64,000 nucleotides of DNA from Erigeron canadensis. Lineage: Eukaryota > Streptophyta > Magnoliopsida > Asterales > Asteraceae. This document shows, piece by piece, positions 59,848 through 64,000 of this stretch. The position numbers were made by a program, and so were the translations under genes. Numbering within the stretch: the first letter of the stretch is position 1; every line of letters starts with the position of its first letter. The stretch is from contig NC_057768.1 in assembly GCF_010389155.1 (NCBI RefSeq), forward strand, positions 38,047,633-38,111,632. Reading direction: 5' to 3'. Under the pieces are notes generated by a model that made no database searches, was not told the DNA's origin, and saw nothing but the letters and a program-made list of their open reading frames with translations.

Positions 59848-60308
59848 TTAAGTAAAAAACCTAAAAAGTAGTAGGAGGAAACATTAAGTCATTTCATGTT
59901 TAGAAATCCATATGTAAATAAGAGAATAACCCTCAAGGCAATGGTTTAATATTTTTTTTTTTTAGGGAAACGATTCTTGTTCAATGCTATAAAAATATTA
60001 ATGTCCACATATTGCATGTAAATTTTTAAAGAAAAACCAACATGGTTTTTATAACTGCAGCCTGCCGAGTGTCCAATACGGCAATACCCACCCTTTTTAT
60101 GGGCTGGATCCGCTCCTGAACATCAAGTATGGGTCAATTTTCTGGACGTTTAATGATGCACTTTAATGAATAATATATGCAGACGAGATGGACGTGGACC
60201 AAGGTGTGTGAGAATGTGAGTTGTGACCCCTATCCCGTCACGTTTCTTACTTAATCGAAAGTTTAAGCACATAATAAATTTAAATTAAATATCTTCATAT
60301 ATCTAGAG

Positions 60309-60785
60309 CATAGTTGTCGACTCATAACTTTTGACTCGACTCAAAAACATGACTTTTGACTCATGACTCGAAACGTGACTCTTAACTCGTATTAGTCTGA
60401 ACATTTTTATATACTACATAATATTGTATAATAATATAAGTCTAACGTATTTATAAACAAAATATATGTTGATTAATATGTTATCAAAATATCACATATT
60501 CGATACTTTTGAGTCATAAACTTACGTCCCCAAATGCGTATTAAAAGGATAAAAATACATATATAACATACAAAATAATGTAACCATAAATATGATATAT
60601 AGTATATAATCGCATTATCGAACTACAACAATCATAAGTTTGCGACTCGTATTTACTCGTTCCAAATTCACACTGCAACTCGTAAGAGTCAGGAGAAAAA
60701 AGAGTCACCCATCGAGTCGCCTTATTTTTGGTGTAAATCGACTCTTAATTGGCCAACTCGTAAGAGTCGAACTAGTATAACTACG
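60309..60785. mobile_element. hAT-like non-autonomous element, copy 2 (CATAGTT termini)
   Basis: The left end CATAGTTGTCGACTC and the right end on the minus strand CGTAGTTATACTAGTTCGAC are inverted. A perfect 8-bp target duplication ATCTAGAG lies at 60301-60308 and 60786-60793. The subterminal regions are full of GACTC/GAGTC words around an AT-rich core, as in 9986-11110, but this element is less than half as long. Confidence 0.87.
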
Positions 60786-62082
60786 ATCTAGAGTACTTGA
60801 ATAAATTGATTTATATTTTGTGCTTTTATTAGCATGAGATAATTTAATGAAAATTGGATTATGCCATTTTGCTTATCATAGCCGTAGGAATAGGGATTAC
60901 TAACATGTCATAAGTATGTAAAACGATACTTCAATTGTTTAAATTTTGTAAACACAATGTCCGAACAACTTATGCGTATAATTACTTTATTATTGAGCTT
61001 TATAAGATGGTACTAGCAAAACCTAATCAATTATTTAGTAAGGAGGTTTGAGATTTTTAATTAAAAAGGAAAACCTCCTTACTAGCAAAACCTAATCAAT
61101 TAAAAAGGAAGTTTTGAGAGAACATTTGTCACTACTAATAAAATCTTCAAGCTGTTAAAAAATTTTATTGCGATCGGTGATATGATGAATTTTTGTGGTG
61201 GGATGTGAAAAGGGGGATGAAGGGATGAATTGTGAGTTAGGGTTTTTTTTCTATTTGTTTTTACGTGAGAGAGAGATAGATGTTGAATTTTTTTAAAGAC
61301 ATTTTAGTCGCAGTCTATAAAATAGAAATAAGGATGTATTAAAATAAAGAGTAAATTAGACATGTTAAGTTGTTAAATTTAAGAGAGGGGAGTTGAATTA
61401 ATGGAGTATAGATAAGGATTTTCATTTTCAATCATAGTCAACCGAATATTAAAAAGATACAAGATACATAGAGTTGGGTTTCGACAAGCCCGAGTCTAGG
61501 ACAGACATTACATTAGTTTGGTGGTGTTTACGTTTTATTTTATTTTTTCCTTTTACGTGCTAAATAAGCAAAAAAAAATGTTTCCGAAAACACTTTATTT
61601 AAGTGCTTTTTAAAAAAGTTTATAAAACAATATTATATTACTATCCCTCTAGCTTTAAGAAAAGATATATGTAATTTCTGATTACCTTTTAAGTGCTTTC
61701 GGTAATTCCCAAAAGCCAAAAGAGAAAGGAAGTTGGTTAGTATTTTTCGATGAAACTTCCAAAACTGAATCTATTTAGTTTCAAATTTGAGGAAATTTAA
61801 TCTTCCTTCCATCAGATCAGGTTATGTCGGAATTGATTTGGAGTATTTGACGCTCCACTGGGTCACACCCCTGATCCAATTAGGTAACAGTTTAAGCTTA
61901 TAATTGCCTTACTTATTAATCTTTAATTTTGAAGCTTTCATTTGACTATTTCAAACATATTATGCCCTTGTATGTTTATGTATGTATTTTCGGCCTATAT
62001 ATATATTGTAGCCTTGTAGGATCTACTGATCATCTAGTTAGTAACAACTGGAGTATTTAACAAAACCAGTGGTAGGAAGTTT

Positions 62083-63351
62083 GTGCACAAAAATATGAAG
62101 TCAACTGCTGGAAGTTATCCTGTGTCGTTGGCGGTGGTTATCGGTGATAAGGGAGCATCGAAAAAGCAAATGAGAGATGCCAAAAAAGAAGATAATCAAC
62201 TCCCATCGTCTGTACGCGAGGTCCTTTCAAACAACGATCTTTTGATGGAAGTGTTACTAAGGTTGCCATTGATTTCTATTCATTTGTTCAAATCTGTATC
62301 TAGAGGTTGGTTATCAATCATCACAGACCCTCATTTTAGTGTACGCCGAAGCCAAAACCTTAACATTGACCCCCCTACTGGCCTCCTTATCCGGAAACCT
62401 CAATCGTTCATTCGGTATGAGTTTGTGCCATTGGATACCAGAATTCCTGCCAAAAAATCACCATTGCCCTTCACCTTCCCCTTTGGCTCCAATGTTGAGA
62501 TCCTGCAGTCCTGCAACGGTCTGTTACTTTGTTGTGACAAGACTAAGGGTAATACGTTTTACGTGTACAATCCATCTTTTAATCGGTTTAGGAGGCTTCC
62601 ACAAGTCCATTCTAATCGGGTTAACCGGTTTAGTCTATTTGATAGTATGAAACTGGCTTTTGATCCCGTGAAATCATTTCATTACAAAGCTGTGTATGCC
62701 GAAGACATACATACCCGTTTTGGTTCCTCCTACATTCAAATACAGACTTACTCTTCAAAAACAGGCGTTTGGAGGGTTTGTGAGGAACAGTTTCCCCTTC
62801 ATAGTTTTATAGGATTTTATCGTGGAACATATTGGAATGATGCTATTCATTGGTTAGATACTGCGAATGGGGCTTCGCATTTCAAATTAGATATACAAGA
62901 TCTGTTATTAACAAAGATACAAACCCCTGTAGCTATGGATAATGAGGTGCATTATGATCACAAGTTGTTTGTGTCTTCTGGTCATCTGATTTTTATTTGT
63001 ATGGTCTCTGCTCGTTGTCGGCAGTTAAATGTTTATGATATGATGAATGGGAATTCTGGGTGGTCATTAAAGTACGTTGTTAATCTTGATGATGTCATGA
63101 TGCTATTCCCTACAAGCTGGATTTTGTCTGGTGATAAACAGTTTTTTTGTGTTCGGTGTGTCATGTTGGGAAATAGAGAAGAAGACCCGCTCATTGTCAT
63201 GGAAGTATTTGGAAAGGTTATTGAATACAAAATCATGTTAAACACTGTCCGTAAGATCGATGATTTGGGATCTACATCTACTGGCTCGTCTGCAATGAAA
63301 CCTAGTAACTTTGACAGCTTTGAGTTCATTGCATCTTTTGCTGGTGTGTGA
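62083..63351 (+). CDS. F-box protein with F-box-associated domain
   Basis: Single exon, 422 residues. An F-box lies at about residues 48-88 (NDLLMEVLLRLPL...KSVSRGWLSIITDPHF). An F-box-associated beta-propeller-like region follows, with SCNGLLLCCD, VYNPSFNRFRRLP and LAFDP. Such proteins join SKP1-cullin complexes and choose targets for ubiquitination; the target is unknown. The closest family I recall is the Arabidopsis At5g07610 group. M1 at 62083 is the longest choice; a second methionine four codons on (62095) is equally possible. No interruption is seen. Frames on the other strand and in other phases are shadows. Confidence 0.9.
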   Translation: MHKNMKSTAGSYPVSLAVVIGDKGASKKQMRDAKKEDNQLPSSVREVLSNNDLLMEVLLRLPLISIHLFKSVSRGWLSIITDPHFSVRRSQNLNIDPPTGLLIRKPQSFIRYEFVPLDTRIPAKKSPLPFTFPFGSNVEILQSCNGLLLCCDKTKGNTFYVYNPSFNRFRRLPQVHSNRVNRFSLFDSMKLAFDPVKSFHYKAVYAEDIHTRFGSSYIQIQTYSSKTGVWRVCEEQFPLHSFIGFYRGTYWNDAIHWLDTANGASHFKLDIQDLLLTKIQTPVAMDNEVHYDHKLFVSSGHLIFICMVSARCRQLNVYDMMNGNSGWSLKYVVNLDDVMMLFPTSWILSGDKQFFCVRCVMLGNREEDPLIVMEVFGKVIEYKIMLNTVRKIDDLGSTSTGSSAMKPSNFDSFEFIASFAGV

Positions 63352-64000
63352 TTAAACTTTATGTTTGAGGTACTCTGATTTTTGTGTTACATGGTCGCTT
63401 GGTGAAACCCATTGCTCAAGAGATTCTCTAACGATACTTTATGTAATGCCCTAAGCTTACTGATGAGCATGAGGATCAGGTACCCGAACGAGGTGTTGGG
63501 AAGGTATGATAGTATGTTAGTTATGGTATCTCATTAAGTGATAATTGTGATAAAAGGCACTTGTAGTTTGTGAAGTGTTGTTGTAATCGTTTAGACTTAA
63601 CAACTGTTAATGATTGTTTGTGCTTAATGATGCATTTTCAAGCAAAACTTGTGGTTTGAGTTGTAGCAGTATTTTTTTTAACATACTCAATTGCTTTGTA
63701 TACTCCATGAAGGGAATTGAATTGATGCCCGATCAATTTAGTTCAAGATTTCACCTACGCTTTCCCACTTTTATTCCATAGATTAGGGACTACTTACCTT
63801 CCCCATAATTTACCACTTTTACACATCATCACTAACCAATAAAAACCTTTCACCTCAATTTTCCCCAAACTTTCTCACATCACTGGCGTCACTTTCATCA
63901 AACTCTCCCAAATCTTAACCTCATCATTTCTTATTCTATTTATTTTTAATACATCAAATCTAAAATTCTATAAAAATAAAACATATACATACATATATAA
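63352..64000. other. 3' flank of the F-box gene
   Basis: The first few hundred bases are presumably 3' UTR. From about 63740 there is a C/A/T-rich stretch (TTTCCCCAAACTTTCTCACATCA) that may be one arm of a MITE cut by the window end. No gene. Confidence 0.4.

Larger units (their letters stand above)
59121..62082. other. Intergenic between the defensin-like and F-box genes
   Basis: No gene. It contains a Helitron-like copy (59528-59847) and the second CATAGTT element (60309-60785). ATTGCGATCGG...TATAGATAAGG at about 61165-61415 may be another worn Helitron-like piece. AAACCTCCTTACTAGCAAAACCTAATCAATTA-type words recur at about 61010-61100 in both orientations. Confidence 0.45.

Overview
This is an AT-rich plant nuclear segment. 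Genes have GT-AG introns, TATA-type promoters and long repeat-filled intergenic stretches, and all recognisable proteins are land-plant families. A core eudicot is likely. Asteraceae is my best guess from the style of the dispersed repeats, but nothing in the window proves it.

Layout. 1-1.3 kb: repetitive DNA resembling part of a minus-strand LTR, with a small array of tandem hairpins. 1.7-9.6 kb (+): a 23-exon importin-13/transportin-3-like nuclear transport receptor. 10-11.1 kb: a hAT-like non-autonomous element. 12.9-13.3 kb (-): a secreted defensin-like peptide. 15.2-20.3 kb (-): an 11-exon TTM1/TTM2-type uridine-kinase-like/CYTH protein with a C-terminal membrane anchor. 22.4-23.4 kb: two head-to-head, mutually homologous small ORFs of unknown function, each interrupted by an in-frame stop. 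26.0-27.7 kb (-): class III peroxidase (PRX11 type, 4 exons). 28.9-30.7 kb (-): ceramide synthase (LAG1/LOH type, 6 exons). 37.5-37.9 kb (+): SOB FIVE-LIKE protein. 41.5-41.7 kb (-): a possible 60-residue membrane protein. 46.9-47.5 kb (+) and 53.8-54.4 kb (-): two group-S-like bZIP factors facing each other. 58.7-59.1 kb (-): a second defensin-like peptide. 62.1-63.4 kb (+): an F-box protein.

The genes do not form a pathway; this is ordinary plant gene order, with possible local paralogue pairs (two defensin-like, two bZIP). The spaces are built from non-autonomous transposons: at least two copies of a hAT-like family with perfect 8-bp target duplications, a third with ACCGG-rich ends, five Helitron-like elements, a CACTA-type MITE, Stowaway-like MITEs and several tRNA-derived SINE-like sequences.

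The observations most worth following are the head-to-head broken ORF pair, the 108-bp duplication of a splice acceptor inside the importin gene, the tandem hairpins with one compensatory stem change, and the hAT-like families whose ends are arrays of a short motif. I found no wholly new system that sequence alone can establish.
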